32,489 bases of DNA from positions 1-32,489 of the forward strand of contig JAGXFZ010000024.1 in assembly GCA_024637055.1 (NCBI GenBank), written 5' to 3'. Origin of the DNA: Gracilibacter sp. Its GTDB lineage: Bacteria > Bacillota > Desulfitobacteriia > Desulfitobacteriales > Syntrophobotulaceae. A program made the position numbers and the translations under genes. Each line of letters opens with the position of its first letter. Positions within the stretch are counted from its first letter, which is position 1. Below the pieces are notes generated by a model. It saw only the letters and a list, made by a program, of their open reading frames with translations, was not told the origin of the DNA and searched no databases. Below, piece after piece: positions 18,979-26,848 of the stretch.

Positions 18979-19755
18979 TTAGAATTGAGGAATTTCACCT
19001 TTAAACCATTTACCATAAATTTCTGCATATTTACCATTGTCTTTGAATTTTTTAAGTGTTGCATTTATCTCGTCGGCTAATTCGGTGTTCTCCAATTGCA
19101 TTGCGATACCATAGAATTCATCTTCTGTATCGGCAGTGACACTTTCGATATCATCGGTCTGGTTAGCTTCAATGAAACTCAGTACAGGTTGATTATCCGC
19201 AACTACTACATCGACTCCGCCAATAAGCAAGGCGTTAAGAGCATCAGGTGTAGTATCGAACTTCTGAGGAACTAAGCCAGCATCTTCGACTGCAAACTGA
19301 CCGGTTGTATTGAGCTGTACGCCAATTTTCTTTCCTTCAAGGTCTGCAATTTTCTCATAATTTTCGCCTTTCTTAAAGGCAATATACTGTACAGCACTAA
19401 AGTACGGGTCACTGAACTGGACAACTTCTCCACGCTCTTCAGTAATGGTCATGGCTGAAATTACACAGTCATATTTTCCTGCCTGGAGTGATGGAATTAA
19501 GCCATCGAAGGCAGCGGTTTCAAACTCCGCTTTATAACCCATATCTTCAGCTATTGCGGTCATAAGGTCGATATCAAACCCAGTTGCTTCTTGTTTCTCA
19601 TCAAAATACTCGAATGGGGCATAAGCAATATCAGAACCTACCTTAAGTATTTTTTCCTCTCCGCCTGGTGCTGGGTCATTACTGCTACATCCTACAACTG
19701 CAACTAAACTAACAATAAGCATTACAATCAGTACTATACGTAAACTTTTTTTCAT
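18979..19755 (-). CDS. Polar amino acid ABC importer, substrate-binding lipoprotein
   Basis: An SBP_bac_3 family binding protein. I start at the ATG at 19755 (MKKSLRIV), which follows a GGAAGGGG ribosome site and begins a proper lipoprotein signal; the open frame extends 12 codons further but that extension (MSLNIRKKGRGK) adds nothing plausible. The lipobox VVGC puts the lipidated cysteine at about residue 23, so the protein is tethered outside the membrane. The two-lobed domain shows AYAPFEYFD, the TITEERGE segment with the arginine that usually binds the ligand carboxylate, and VVADNQP. The product has 258 residues. Ligand identity is not predictable by eye. Confidence 0.93.
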   Translation of the reverse strand: MKKSLRIVLIVMLIVSLVAVVGCSSNDPAPGGEEKILKVGSDIAYAPFEYFDEKQEATGFDIDLMTAIAEDMGYKAEFETAAFDGLIPSLQAGKYDCVISAMTITEERGEVVQFSDPYFSAVQYIAFKKGENYEKIADLEGKKIGVQLNTTGQFAVEDAGLVPQKFDTTPDALNALLIGGVDVVVADNQPVLSFIEANQTDDIESVTADTEDEFYGIAMQLENTELADEINATLKKFKDNGKYAEIYGKWFKGEIPQF

Positions 19756-19809
19756 TTTTCCCCTTCCTTTCTTCCTTATATTTAAGGACAAACAGCTCTT
19801 TCTTTGAAA

Positions 19810-19838
19810 ATTATACCTCCCAGGGCATTATTCCACAA
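19810..19838 (-). promoter_or_regulatory. Candidate sigma-A promoter of the amino acid importer
   Basis: On the minus strand TTGTGG (19838 to 19833) and a perfect TATAAT (19815 to 19810) are separated by exactly 17 bases. The start site would be near 19803, giving a leader of about 48 bases to the chosen ATG. The -35 box overlaps a degenerate DnaA-box-like sequence (TATTCCACA, 19829-19837), and the better DnaA-like cluster begins 66 bases upstream. Confidence 0.55.
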
Positions 19839-19903
19839 TACTAATTATTTATTTTTAGTTTCTTTTTCTTCTTATGTTTTCTTACTTTTCGATTTGCGAA
19901 AAG

Positions 19904-19991
19904 TTATGCACAGGAGGTTGTGGATACTGTTGATAACTTTGTTTTCCCTGATGTGTTTTGCCATTGTTAATGTGGATAAATATGTGGGTAG
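19904..19991. promoter_or_regulatory. Cluster of DnaA-box-like sites outside an origin context
   Basis: Five nonamers resembling the DnaA box TTATNCACA lie in 88 bases: TTATGCACA (plus, 19904-19912), GTATCCACA (minus, 19919-19927), TTATCAACA (minus, 19928-19936), TTATCCACA (minus, 19971-19979, perfect) and CTACCCACA (minus, 19983-19991). Two match fully, two have one mismatch and one has two. Boxes two and three abut; four and five are 12 bases apart. The flanks are T-rich. No dnaA, dnaN or strand switch is nearby, so this looks like a non-origin DnaA cluster. It occupies the 304-base gene-free stretch 19792-20095. Confidence 0.6.
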
Positions 19992-20095
19992 AAACGAGAT
20001 CTTTTTTATCTGATTTTTTTTGGTTCTATGGTCCTATTACTTTCTTCACATTTACTGGCAACTATAAAAACAATCGTTTTAAATATTGTAATTTA

Positions 20096-20827
20096 TTATT
20101 GTATTTCTTCTATACCAGCTGCGAGGCAGATAGCATATACATCTCGTACGCCATGGCATTTTAAGACTTGAGCACATTCATCAAGAGTCGTCCCTGTAGT
20201 AACTACATCATCTACAAGCCATATAATCTGCCCTTTTAGGTCTACATCCTTTTTTAAGTAAAACGCTCCTAGCACATTATTTAGCCTTTCTTGGCGACCT
20301 AAGGAAGTTTGGGGAATTGTATCTCTGTTTCGATGAAGAACATCTCTATAGATAATCCCTAACTGTCTGCTTAAGATTGAGGCTAAGACATCTGCCTGAT
20401 TAAATCCTCTTTGAGCCAATCTAGAATGGTGCATAGGTACAGGAACGATAGCGTCCGGAGGAGGTAGATTTTTTATCACCCAACCGTTAATATAGTAATT
20501 TATAGAGGCAAGGAGGTAAGGTTGTCCTTTAAATTTTACTTTTTGAATAAAGTCTTTCCACGCCCCAGAGTAATGTCCCAAAGAAGTGGCAATTGTTAAA
20601 TATTTCGGTCCTTTACCTTCTTTACAATCGCTACACCTGATTTTATTCTGTCCAATTAGCTTACCGCAAGCATAGCAACGGTTTAATTCAGGTCGAAAAT
20701 ACTCAAGTCTACAAGATTGACAAATAGTTTCTTGTACTAAGTTGTCACAAAGCAGACACTTTTCTTGTTGTTCGTACCAAAGAAGATTCACTCCTTCTTT
20801 AAGCTTATGTAAGATACTACTAAGCAT
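20096..20827 (-). CDS. comFC: ComF family protein (phosphoribosyltransferase-like competence protein)
   Basis: A ComFC/GntX-type protein needed for DNA uptake in Bacillus, of uncertain biochemical role. I start at the ATG at 20827 (GGAGGAG upstream), giving 243 residues. Four CxxC pairs (about C24/C27, C36/C39, C51/C54 and C65/C68) form an N-terminal double zinc ribbon, and the C-terminal half has the phosphoribosyltransferase signature LVDDVVTTGTTLDECAQVL. The ATG overlaps the comFA stop by 8 bases (ATGCTTAG), so the two are co-translated. In many Clostridia these genes remain without proven natural transformation. Confidence 0.93.
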   Translation of the reverse strand: MLSSILHKLKEGVNLLWYEQQEKCLLCDNLVQETICQSCRLEYFRPELNRCYACGKLIGQNKIRCSDCKEGKGPKYLTIATSLGHYSGAWKDFIQKVKFKGQPYLLASINYYINGWVIKNLPPPDAIVPVPMHHSRLAQRGFNQADVLASILSRQLGIIYRDVLHRNRDTIPQTSLGRQERLNNVLGAFYLKKDVDLKGQIIWLVDDVVTTGTTLDECAQVLKCHGVRDVYAICLAAGIEEIQ

Positions 20828-22556
20828 TCTCGTTCTCCTCCTGCCTAGCAAAATGATTCTGTTCTTCTATCCACGTCTTAGCAGACTGCATAGCCTTTGT
20901 TTCTCTATTAGCTAAAAAAAGTACCGTACCGGAGGGAGTTTCATTAGTTCTTCCAGTTCTTCCTGACATTTGAACCAAGGATCTAACATCATATATCTCA
21001 TGGTCAGCAAACAAAACTATAACCTGAACCCCAGAAATTGTGATACCTCTCTCAAGAATTGAAGTAGTAATAAAGATATCGTATTTTTTCTTTTTTAAAG
21101 AGTCGATTTTTTCTCTCCGCTTTGGATCAGAACTCCAACTACCCTCAACTGATTTTAGGGGAAACAGTTTCTTAATTACTGTTATCCATTGCGGCACCAA
21201 TGCCACAAGAGGTACAAATACAAGTAATGGGCCCTTGACTATAACTTCTTTAATAATTCTTTCTATGCCATTAGAAATAACTATTGGCAGGTTAGTCTCT
21301 GCATTTATGGGATAGTTAATTTTTAACGGTATTTCAATCCATTTAGGTAACGGTAAAGGGTGACCATGATGTCTTATCGGCAACCTGATTATTAGACATC
21401 TACCATCTACAGCTTTCTTCAGCAGTTCATCTGAGGGGGTCGCTGTTAAATAAACTATTTGTCCTGATTCACGCAGAGCTGCCTTTAGACCGTATTTTAA
21501 AGAAATACTTTCACTGTAAGGATAAGCATCCACCTCGTCGAAAATAATCAAGTCAAAGTGACGGTAAAATTTTAGCACTTGATGTGTCGTTGCCACTGTC
21601 AATATACTCTCCCCAAACTTTTGAGGCACTGCTCCACTTAAGAGTTTAATTGGAACATTTGGAAAGTTACTCTGTAAGCGCGGGTAGACATCATGTACTA
21701 CATCTTGCCTAGGTGCTGCAAACAGTACTTTCTTACCTCGAGCTAAGTATCTTGCTATCAGCGGAAAACTTACTTCCGTTTTTCCTGCCCCACAAGCTGC
21801 CCATAGTAATACCTCATCAGCTTTTAACTCATCAGAATATTCTAATAGCCTCTTGGCTACTTTAGCTTGGGCATTGGTAAATTCGATTGACCACCTTTCT
21901 TTGAGCGCGTCTTGATCATTATGAAACAAAGGTTTCATAATGTTATTCTCCGTCTGATTGGATCTAAATATCATTTGTAAAGACGTTTGAGAGCCAAGTA
22001 TCTCACATTCCTGACAAGTAGCCGCCTTTCCATACAGAGATGGCCATTCTTGTATTTGCGTACTACTACATCTTTCACATACCCAACCTGATTGATTTCT
22101 ACTTATGGCAGGTAGCCACTCTCCCAAACCTCTTGATACTGCTTCATTTATCGTAACAAGAAGGTCATTATTGCTAATGCTCATTGTTTTAGCTAGGACT
22201 GCTATTTCTCCTTCTGTTATTTTTTTCCCCTCAATCATAGGTAAAATTCTTAAAAACCTTTCTTCTGCAAGCTGTCTTTGAGGATTAAACTCTTCATCGT
22301 ACCAATCAAATTGAGTTTCAAGGATTGTTTCATCTTTTTTTAACCCTTTCACAACTTGGTTAATAATCGTCTTCTCTATTTTGTGAGATGCTTTCTTAAT
22401 ACAGCTTGAGTCTGAACATAAAATGTTTCTCAGGTAATACTGTAAATAGCTCAAAGGCAGGCCTGGTCTTAGTACTTTTTTTAAGAGCTTGTCCATGTCT
22501 GGAACAGGAGAAATCCTGATAGCTCCATTTTTATCAATCAGAACATAGAACAGCAT
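20820..22556 (-). CDS. comFA: ComFA-like DEAD-box helicase/translocase
   Basis: A superfamily 2 ATPase related to ComFA, which helps drive transforming DNA across the membrane. Walker A is at about 253-261 (AACGAGKTE), the DEVD motif near 337, TATPS of motif III near 373, and SGRTGR of motif VI near the end. A four-cysteine zinc site (C160/C163 and C181/C184) precedes the helicase core, as in ComFA. At 578 residues it is longer than Bacillus ComFA (about 460), mostly from an N-terminal extension of about 150 residues that I cannot assign. The ATG at 22556 follows GGAGG, spaced 6. It overlaps the gene upstream by 23 bases. Confidence 0.9.
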   Translation of the reverse strand: MLFYVLIDKNGAIRISPVPDMDKLLKKVLRPGLPLSYLQYYLRNILCSDSSCIKKASHKIEKTIINQVVKGLKKDETILETQFDWYDEEFNPQRQLAEERFLRILPMIEGKKITEGEIAVLAKTMSISNNDLLVTINEAVSRGLGEWLPAISRNQSGWVCERCSSTQIQEWPSLYGKAATCQECEILGSQTSLQMIFRSNQTENNIMKPLFHNDQDALKERWSIEFTNAQAKVAKRLLEYSDELKADEVLLWAACGAGKTEVSFPLIARYLARGKKVLFAAPRQDVVHDVYPRLQSNFPNVPIKLLSGAVPQKFGESILTVATTHQVLKFYRHFDLIIFDEVDAYPYSESISLKYGLKAALRESGQIVYLTATPSDELLKKAVDGRCLIIRLPIRHHGHPLPLPKWIEIPLKINYPINAETNLPIVISNGIERIIKEVIVKGPLLVFVPLVALVPQWITVIKKLFPLKSVEGSWSSDPKRREKIDSLKKKKYDIFITTSILERGITISGVQVIVLFADHEIYDVRSLVQMSGRTGRTNETPSGTVLFLANRETKAMQSAKTWIEEQNHFARQEENENA

Positions 22557-23070
22557 TGTTATCCTCCTGTAGTTTAAGACTAACAGTTAAACCAGGGAAC
22601 CGTTTCTCCAATCTTTGTTTTGCTCTTTCTATCTCTTCGCGATTTGGTGGATCTTCAGCTACCTCTATTCCAACATTCATTAGCATATGATCGTTTTTAT
22701 GCTTCCTAGACTTTCTTACTATGTATATCTCTTTTTCCATATTATCAGTAATGAATTCTTGCGCTTCAATATTTAGTACTAGGATTCCTAGCTTCTCCCA
22801 ATCCTTTCTAGGACTCTTCCAAGAAAGGATTTTATCAGCTATATTTTTTGGGATTTGCCATTCATATCTTCCAGCAAATATCCATAGTCCTATAACCCCA
22901 CATATAAGAAGAAATTGAGAAAGTACACTCATGATTGCTAACCTGCCTTTCTTTCTCATAATATGCAGCAGGCTTTGGAGCTGTTCAGGAGTAACCAGGA
23001 CTTGCAAGTGCTCAGATAATTCTCTATGATTAAGAATAATAAATACCTTATAATTGACGCACTGTAGCAA
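22534..23070 (-). CDS. Unknown single-span membrane protein upstream of comFA
   Basis: I do not recognise this protein. The frame gives up to 178 residues with a leader that is mostly helical, one membrane segment (about 46-66) and a charged C-terminal half rich in Lys, Glu and Arg, ending in a segment predicted to alternate helix and strand (EEIERAKQRLEKRFPGLTV). Its 3' end overlaps the comFA start, which suggests coupling. The start is uncertain: the first possible codon is a TTG at 23070 inside the left arm of an inverted-repeat element and has no clear ribosome site. An internal ATG at 22931 (MSVLSQF, with AGG upstream) is an alternative. It does not resemble ComFB. Confidence 0.6.
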   Translation of the reverse strand: MLQCVNYKVFIILNHRELSEHLQVLVTPEQLQSLLHIMRKKGRLAIMSVLSQFLLICGVIGLWIFAGRYEWQIPKNIADKILSWKSPRKDWEKLGILVLNIEAQEFITDNMEKEIYIVRKSRKHKNDHMLMNVGIEVAEDPPNREEIERAKQRLEKRFPGLTVSLKLQEDNNAVLCSD

Positions 23071-23275
23071 GTGCTCTTCGGCAATAGCGACCTCCTGTCG
23101 CTAACTGCCGCGCTCCGCATCCATGCTCCGCTTGTCGCACTTACTACAGTGCAGTTACTTATGTCATATTAAGCCTTTTACCGCTCCTTGCTATCCATGG
23201 CAACGAGGTATTAGTCCATCCGTGGACGTTGCGACATGAGCGGTCGCTATTGCCGAAGAGTGTTTGCTGCAGTGC
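23059..23275. repeat. 217-base element with 34-base terminal inverted repeats
   Basis: Bases 23059-23092 and the reverse complement of 23242-23275 match at 31 of 34 positions; the core CTCTTCGGCAATAGCGACC is identical. Inside, GCACTTACTACAGTGC (23137-23152) is the reverse complement of the first 16 bases with one mismatch, so a nested hairpin is also possible. The interior is GC-richer than its surroundings and holds CCATCCATGG-like motifs but no credible gene. No target-site duplication is evident. The ends supply the spurious TTG starts of both flanking open frames. It sits in the divergent gap between the comF unit and the GT4 gene. Confidence 0.75.
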
Positions 23276-23305
23276 ATCCTACCCCCATATCGTAGGAGGA
23301 TAAGT

Positions 23306-24433
23306 ATGAGTCACAGAGTACTTCACCTGATAGGTGGAGGCGAAATAGGGGGAGCCGAACAACATCTCCTAACCTTATTTAATAACTTCAAGCAAGACAG
23401 AATAGAGCCTTACCTTGCCTGTCTAGTAGCTGATTCTCCTTTAGCGGTATTAATGCAATCTCAAGGAATTCATACCGCTGTTTTTCCTATGCGCTTTCCG
23501 TTAGATATTACACCTGTGTTACCCATTGTTAGATTCTGCCGAACAAATAAAATAGATATTATCCATGCTCATGGAACTCGGGCTAATCTTATTGGGCGAT
23601 TGGCAGCTAAACTTGTTTCATTACCGTGTATTACAACTATGCATAGCCTTCCAGAGCACGATTATAATTCCGACTGGAAAGCAAAGATTGCCTTATTACT
23701 GGACAATATAACCATCCCTTTATCTTCAGGAATAATAACTGTCTCCCATAGTTTACAAGAAAATATTCATCAGCGACTAGGGGGAAAAATCAAAAAGATA
23801 CCTCTAAAAACAATTTATAATGGTTGTCCAAAATTAGATTTTAGTAGACCCATTGAATTGAGAAATTCTTTCCGAAATAAATGGGATATCTCGGATAAAG
23901 AGATAGTCATAGGTACTATAGGAAGGCTACATCCTGTTAAAGGACATACGTATTTAATCTTGGCTGTCCAGCTTCTTGCTCAAGAAATCCCCGATCTTCA
24001 TCTGGTGTTAATTGGTGATGGTCCAGTGAGTAATCAATTGCGTAGTGAATTAGAAAAGTCCAATCTGTCTTATACAATGACAGGTTATCTCACGTCTGCT
24101 TGGCAATCCCTTCCTGCCATAGATATTTTTGTTCTTCCTTCTTTGAGTGAAGGTATGGGCCTTGTTCTTTTGGAAGCCGCGCAAGCAGAAGTTCCTATGG
24201 TCGCTTCCAGGGTAGGTGGTATCCCAGAGATCTGGGAAAACGAAACTAATGCTCTCTTAATAAATCCCGCTGAACCGGTTGAAATAGCGCGCGCTTGTCA
24301 TCGGATTCTTCATGATGGTGATCTAAGAGAACATTTAATAGCTAATGCTTTTAAGAGAGTTAATTCTCTTGATGAAAAAACTATGGTTGCAGAAACTTTA
24401 TACTTTTACGAACAAATATTAGCTACTCCTTAG
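23306..24433 (+). CDS. GT4-family glycosyltransferase
   Basis: A GT-B fold retaining glycosyltransferase, probably acting on cell-surface polysaccharide or lipid-linked sugars at the cytoplasmic membrane. The ATG at 23306 follows AGGAGG; the open frame reaches back to 23264 but that part lies in the repeat arm. It has 375 residues: an N-terminal acceptor domain beginning LHLIGGGEIGGAEQH, and a C-terminal donor domain with IGRLHPVKGH and the E-x7-E motif in EGMGLVLLEA followed by VGGIPEI. Donor and acceptor are unknown. It is one of two plus-strand genes, and its last 11 bases overlap the end of the convergent tagA-like gene, so their transcripts should overlap. Confidence 0.92.
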   Translation: MSHRVLHLIGGGEIGGAEQHLLTLFNNFKQDRIEPYLACLVADSPLAVLMQSQGIHTAVFPMRFPLDITPVLPIVRFCRTNKIDIIHAHGTRANLIGRLAAKLVSLPCITTMHSLPEHDYNSDWKAKIALLLDNITIPLSSGIITVSHSLQENIHQRLGGKIKKIPLKTIYNGCPKLDFSRPIELRNSFRNKWDISDKEIVIGTIGRLHPVKGHTYLILAVQLLAQEIPDLHLVLIGDGPVSNQLRSELEKSNLSYTMTGYLTSAWQSLPAIDIFVLPSLSEGMGLVLLEAAQAEVPMVASRVGGIPEIWENETNALLINPAEPVEIARACHRILHDGDLREHLIANAFKRVNSLDEKTMVAETLYFYEQILATP

Positions 24434-25145
24434 TCCGCTTTTGATACAATATTTTTTTTACGAAATACGGTAGCTTTTTTTGTCTTGATATTCTGTTAGG
24501 TTCTTTAACTAACCTGTATAGCCACTCCAAGCCAATCGACCTCACCCACCTAGGTGCTCTAGAGACTTGGCCCGATAGGACATCGATAGTTCCGCCCACT
24601 CCCATACTAACCCTAGCTAATTCTTTATTTTCCATATTCCAATATTCCTGCAAAGGTGCACCTAAACCTACCAATAGGATTTCTGGAGCAAAAGCTCTAA
24701 TTCTTCTTATTACTTCTGGTTCATCTTCTTTGGAAAAGTATCCATGGTAACAACTGAAAGTAATACCCGGGTATTTCTTATATAACTTAGATATTGCTAT
24801 TTCTGCTATCCCTGGTCTGGAACCTAGAAGAAAAATACGCCATCCACTTTTGTTTCCTTCTTCTAGGATTTTCTCCGTCAGATCAATACCTGTTACCCTT
24901 TCTTTGACTTCTATCCCCAATTGGCGGGCGGCCCAAACTACTCCAATTCCATCTGGAACTACTAAGTCTGCAGTGTTTATGATAGCCTGTAACGCTACAT
25001 CTTCAGTAGCCTGATAGATGATTTCAGGATTTGCTGTTACTATTCGAATTGCTTCTCCGTCCTTGACGGCTTTTTTTATTGCCTGAATACTCTCTTTGAT
25101 GTTAACAGGGTCTATATATGTACCTAGAATATCATATCTTTCCAT
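24423..25145 (-). CDS. tagA: WecG/TagA/CpsF family glycosyltransferase (GT26)
   Basis: A GT26 transferase. In Gram-positives TagA adds ManNAc to undecaprenyl-PP-GlcNAc, the first committed step of wall teichoic acid linkage-unit synthesis. The 240-residue protein has TANPE (about 37-41), D65 in VVPDGIGV at the position of the catalytic aspartate of characterised TagA, and GAPLQEYW near 165. The C-terminal tail is basic (RQKKLPYFVKKILYQKR), consistent with peripheral membrane attachment. The ATG at 25145 follows AGGAG. No tagO or tag polymerase genes are in the window, so another polymer using the same lipid carrier is possible. Its 3' end overlaps the GT4 gene. Confidence 0.9.
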   Translation of the reverse strand: MERYDILGTYIDPVNIKESIQAIKKAVKDGEAIRIVTANPEIIYQATEDVALQAIINTADLVVPDGIGVVWAARQLGIEVKERVTGIDLTEKILEEGNKSGWRIFLLGSRPGIAEIAISKLYKKYPGITFSCYHGYFSKEDEPEVIRRIRAFAPEILLVGLGAPLQEYWNMENKELARVSMGVGGTIDVLSGQVSRAPRWVRSIGLEWLYRLVKEPNRISRQKKLPYFVKKILYQKRTKE

Positions 25146-25173
25146 TAAAATTCTCCTAGATTTAAGAATAAAA

Positions 25174-25245
25174 ATGTGGCTGCCTCTTTTATCTATGTCC
25201 AGAATATATTACTATTCGCATAGCATTAAAGTTTTGCTGCCACAT
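25174..25245 (-). other. Inverted repeat between mbl and tagA
   Basis: ATGTGGCTGC (25174-25183) and GCTGCCACAT (25236-25245) pair at 9 of 10 positions across 52 bases. On the minus strand the right-hand arm ends CCACATTTTTATTC, so the structure could terminate the mbl transcript, but the long loop makes this uncertain. The rest of the 133-base gap shows nothing clear. Confidence 0.35.
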
Positions 25246-25278
25246 ATAAGTTGTCCAATTATACGGTTAATTGATACA

Positions 25279-26268
25279 TTATTTGAAGCTCTTTTTTAGT
25301 ACCTCTCCTGTCCCTATAGCAACACAGGAGATGGGGTCATCCGCTAAAGTTACTGCCACACCAGTTTCTCGGGAAATACGGATATCCAAAGAATTAACCA
25401 TAGCTCCTCCCCCTGTCATTACAACACCTTTGCTCATAATATCCGCTGCCAGCTCAGGAGGTGTCCGTTCCAAAACATCTTTGATTCCTGCTATTATAGC
25501 ATCTATGGATTCTTCCATAGCTTTGAAAGTATGTCTCGAATTAAGGATTATTGTTTTAGGTAGACCCGTAACTAAATCTCTCCCTTTGACGTCCATTTCA
25601 TCATTATCTTTTCTTCCTTCAGGAATTGCACAACCTATACTTATCTTAATATCTTCAGCCGTCCGTTCACCTATCATAAGATTATGTTCTCTTCTAACAT
25701 AACGCATTATTGACTCGTCCATTTTATCCCCACCAACACGTATACTTCTCTTGCACACAATTCCACTCAGACAAAGAACCGCAATATCGGTAGTTCCCCC
25801 GCCAATATCTATAACCATATTACCTTCAGGAGTACTTATATCTAAACCAGCACCTAGGGCAGCAGCATAAGGTTCCTCAACAACTTTCACTTGACCTGCA
25901 CCCGCTTTATAAGCCGCCTGTTTAACTGCTCTCTCTTCTACTTCCGTCACCCCCGAGGGTATGCATACCACAATTCTATTCTTAAAGAATGGCCAGGATC
26001 TAACCCCCGCTTTTTTTAATAAATATTTTAACATCATCTCGGTAGTTTGGTAATCTGCTATCACACCATCTCTCATAGGTCTAATAGCAGTGATATTTCC
26101 TGGCGTCCTGCCGAGCATTTTTCTTGCCTCTTCACCAACTGCTATCCTTTTGCCCGTATTTTTGTCAATAGCAACAACAGATGGCTCATGAAGAACTACA
26201 CCTTTTCCTTTGACATATACCAGGACACTGGCCGTGCCTAAATCAATTCCTAAATCCGTCCCAAACAT
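25279..26268 (-). CDS. mbl: MreB/Mbl-type cell-shape actin
   Basis: A bacterial actin that polymerises on the inner membrane and directs elongation-mode peptidoglycan synthesis. I start at the ATG at 26268 (MFGTDLGIDLGT; GGGAG upstream), giving 329 residues; the open frame extends 23 codons further without family similarity. Phosphate 1 motif DLGTAS (about 9-14), VVDIGGGTTDIAV for phosphate 2 near 155 and TGGGAMV for the adenosine motif near 287 are intact. The N-terminal stretch and the location directly downstream of spoIIID match Bacillus mbl rather than the mreBCD locus, though mreB cannot be excluded. Confidence 0.93.
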   Translation of the reverse strand: MFGTDLGIDLGTASVLVYVKGKGVVLHEPSVVAIDKNTGKRIAVGEEARKMLGRTPGNITAIRPMRDGVIADYQTTEMMLKYLLKKAGVRSWPFFKNRIVVCIPSGVTEVEERAVKQAAYKAGAGQVKVVEEPYAAALGAGLDISTPEGNMVIDIGGGTTDIAVLCLSGIVCKRSIRVGGDKMDESIMRYVRREHNLMIGERTAEDIKISIGCAIPEGRKDNDEMDVKGRDLVTGLPKTIILNSRHTFKAMEESIDAIIAGIKDVLERTPPELAADIMSKGVVMTGGGAMVNSLDIRISRETGVAVTLADDPISCVAIGTGEVLKKSFK

Positions 26269-26328
26269 AAGGTATACTCCCTTCATTGATATATTCTTCT
26301 GGCTTGTCCGCAACAATTTTAAAATGCA

Positions 26329-26350
26329 ATCTCCCAAAAATATGGGAGAT
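26329..26350 (-). other. Hairpin between spoIIID and mbl
   Basis: ATCTCCC (26329-26335) pairs exactly with GGGAGAT (26344-26350). On the minus strand only a weak U-stretch (ATTGCATTTT) follows, so it may be a partial terminator or mRNA-end structure between spoIIID and mbl. The remaining part of 26351-26451 is AT-rich and shows no gene. Confidence 0.45.
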
Positions 26351-26451
26351 ATTATATTATTTACTTAATTCGAATATTCGCTGTGTTTTATTAATTTCCT
26401 TTTTTAATTTATTTAGTTTTAGATATTTATTACATATTTTTCTTTTTACGT

Positions 26452-26706
26452 CTAATCTGATGGTCTATTATACTTTTTCTTAGTTGCCTCTCCACCACGG
26501 ATATGCCTCTCTGCCTTGTTACTGTCTAGTATATGTTTAACCTGTGAAGAAAGCTGTTTATTAATTTGAGGCAACCTTTCTGTAACATCTTTGTGCACCG
26601 TAGACTTCGATACACCAAAAATATCTGCGGTTCGTCTAACGGTTGAACTGGATTCTATGATGTAACTGCCAATATCCGTAGCCCTCTTTTTAATATGATC
26701 TTGCAC
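26452..26706 (-). CDS. spoIIID: Sporulation transcription factor SpoIIID
   Basis: A small DNA-binding protein that tunes the SigE regulon in the mother cell during sporulation. The 84-residue product is close to Bacillus SpoIIID (93) and has its hallmarks: a helix-turn-helix around FGVSKSTVHKDVTERLP (about 30-46) and a basic C-terminal segment RHIRGGEATKKKY. The start is GTG at 26706, with GGGGAG upstream. It lies between spoIID and mbl, as in other spore formers. This gene is strong evidence that the organism sporulates or descends from one that did. Confidence 0.97.
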   Translation of the reverse strand: MQDHIKKRATDIGSYIIESSSTVRRTADIFGVSKSTVHKDVTERLPQINKQLSSQVKHILDSNKAERHIRGGEATKKKYNRPSD

Positions 26707-26769
26707 GCTCTCTCTCCCCTTTATAACCAGCTAATGTTAATTCATTTATATGCTGGTACATACAAAAAA

Positions 26770-26789
26770 GACATCCCATAAAGGATGTC
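26770..26789 (-). terminator. Terminator after spoIID
   Basis: GACATCC (26770-26776) pairs with GGATGTC (26783-26789) around a 6-base loop, and the minus-strand transcript continues TTTTTTG. It lies about 60 bases past the spoIID stop, so spoIIID should have its own promoter in 26707-26769. Confidence 0.82.
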
Positions 26790-26848
26790 CTCTGTTGGTA
26801 ATTACTGCACTTATTACAATAATTTGTAATTAACTATTTTTTGTACAT

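Noticed and set aside
19792-20095. The DnaA-box cluster as the chromosomal replication origin
   Set aside because: No dnaA, dnaN, rpmH or gyrase gene nearby and no change in gene strand across the site; genes run the same way on both sides.
19804-20164. Two small plus-strand open frames in the intergenic region near comFC
   Set aside because: No ribosome sites, low-complexity hydrophobic translations, one runs into comFC, and the DNA is better explained by promoter and DnaA-like sites.
23264-23305. Upstream extension of the GT4 gene to a TTG
   Set aside because: Those codons come from the repeat arm; AGGAGG and the family N-terminus point to the ATG at 23306.
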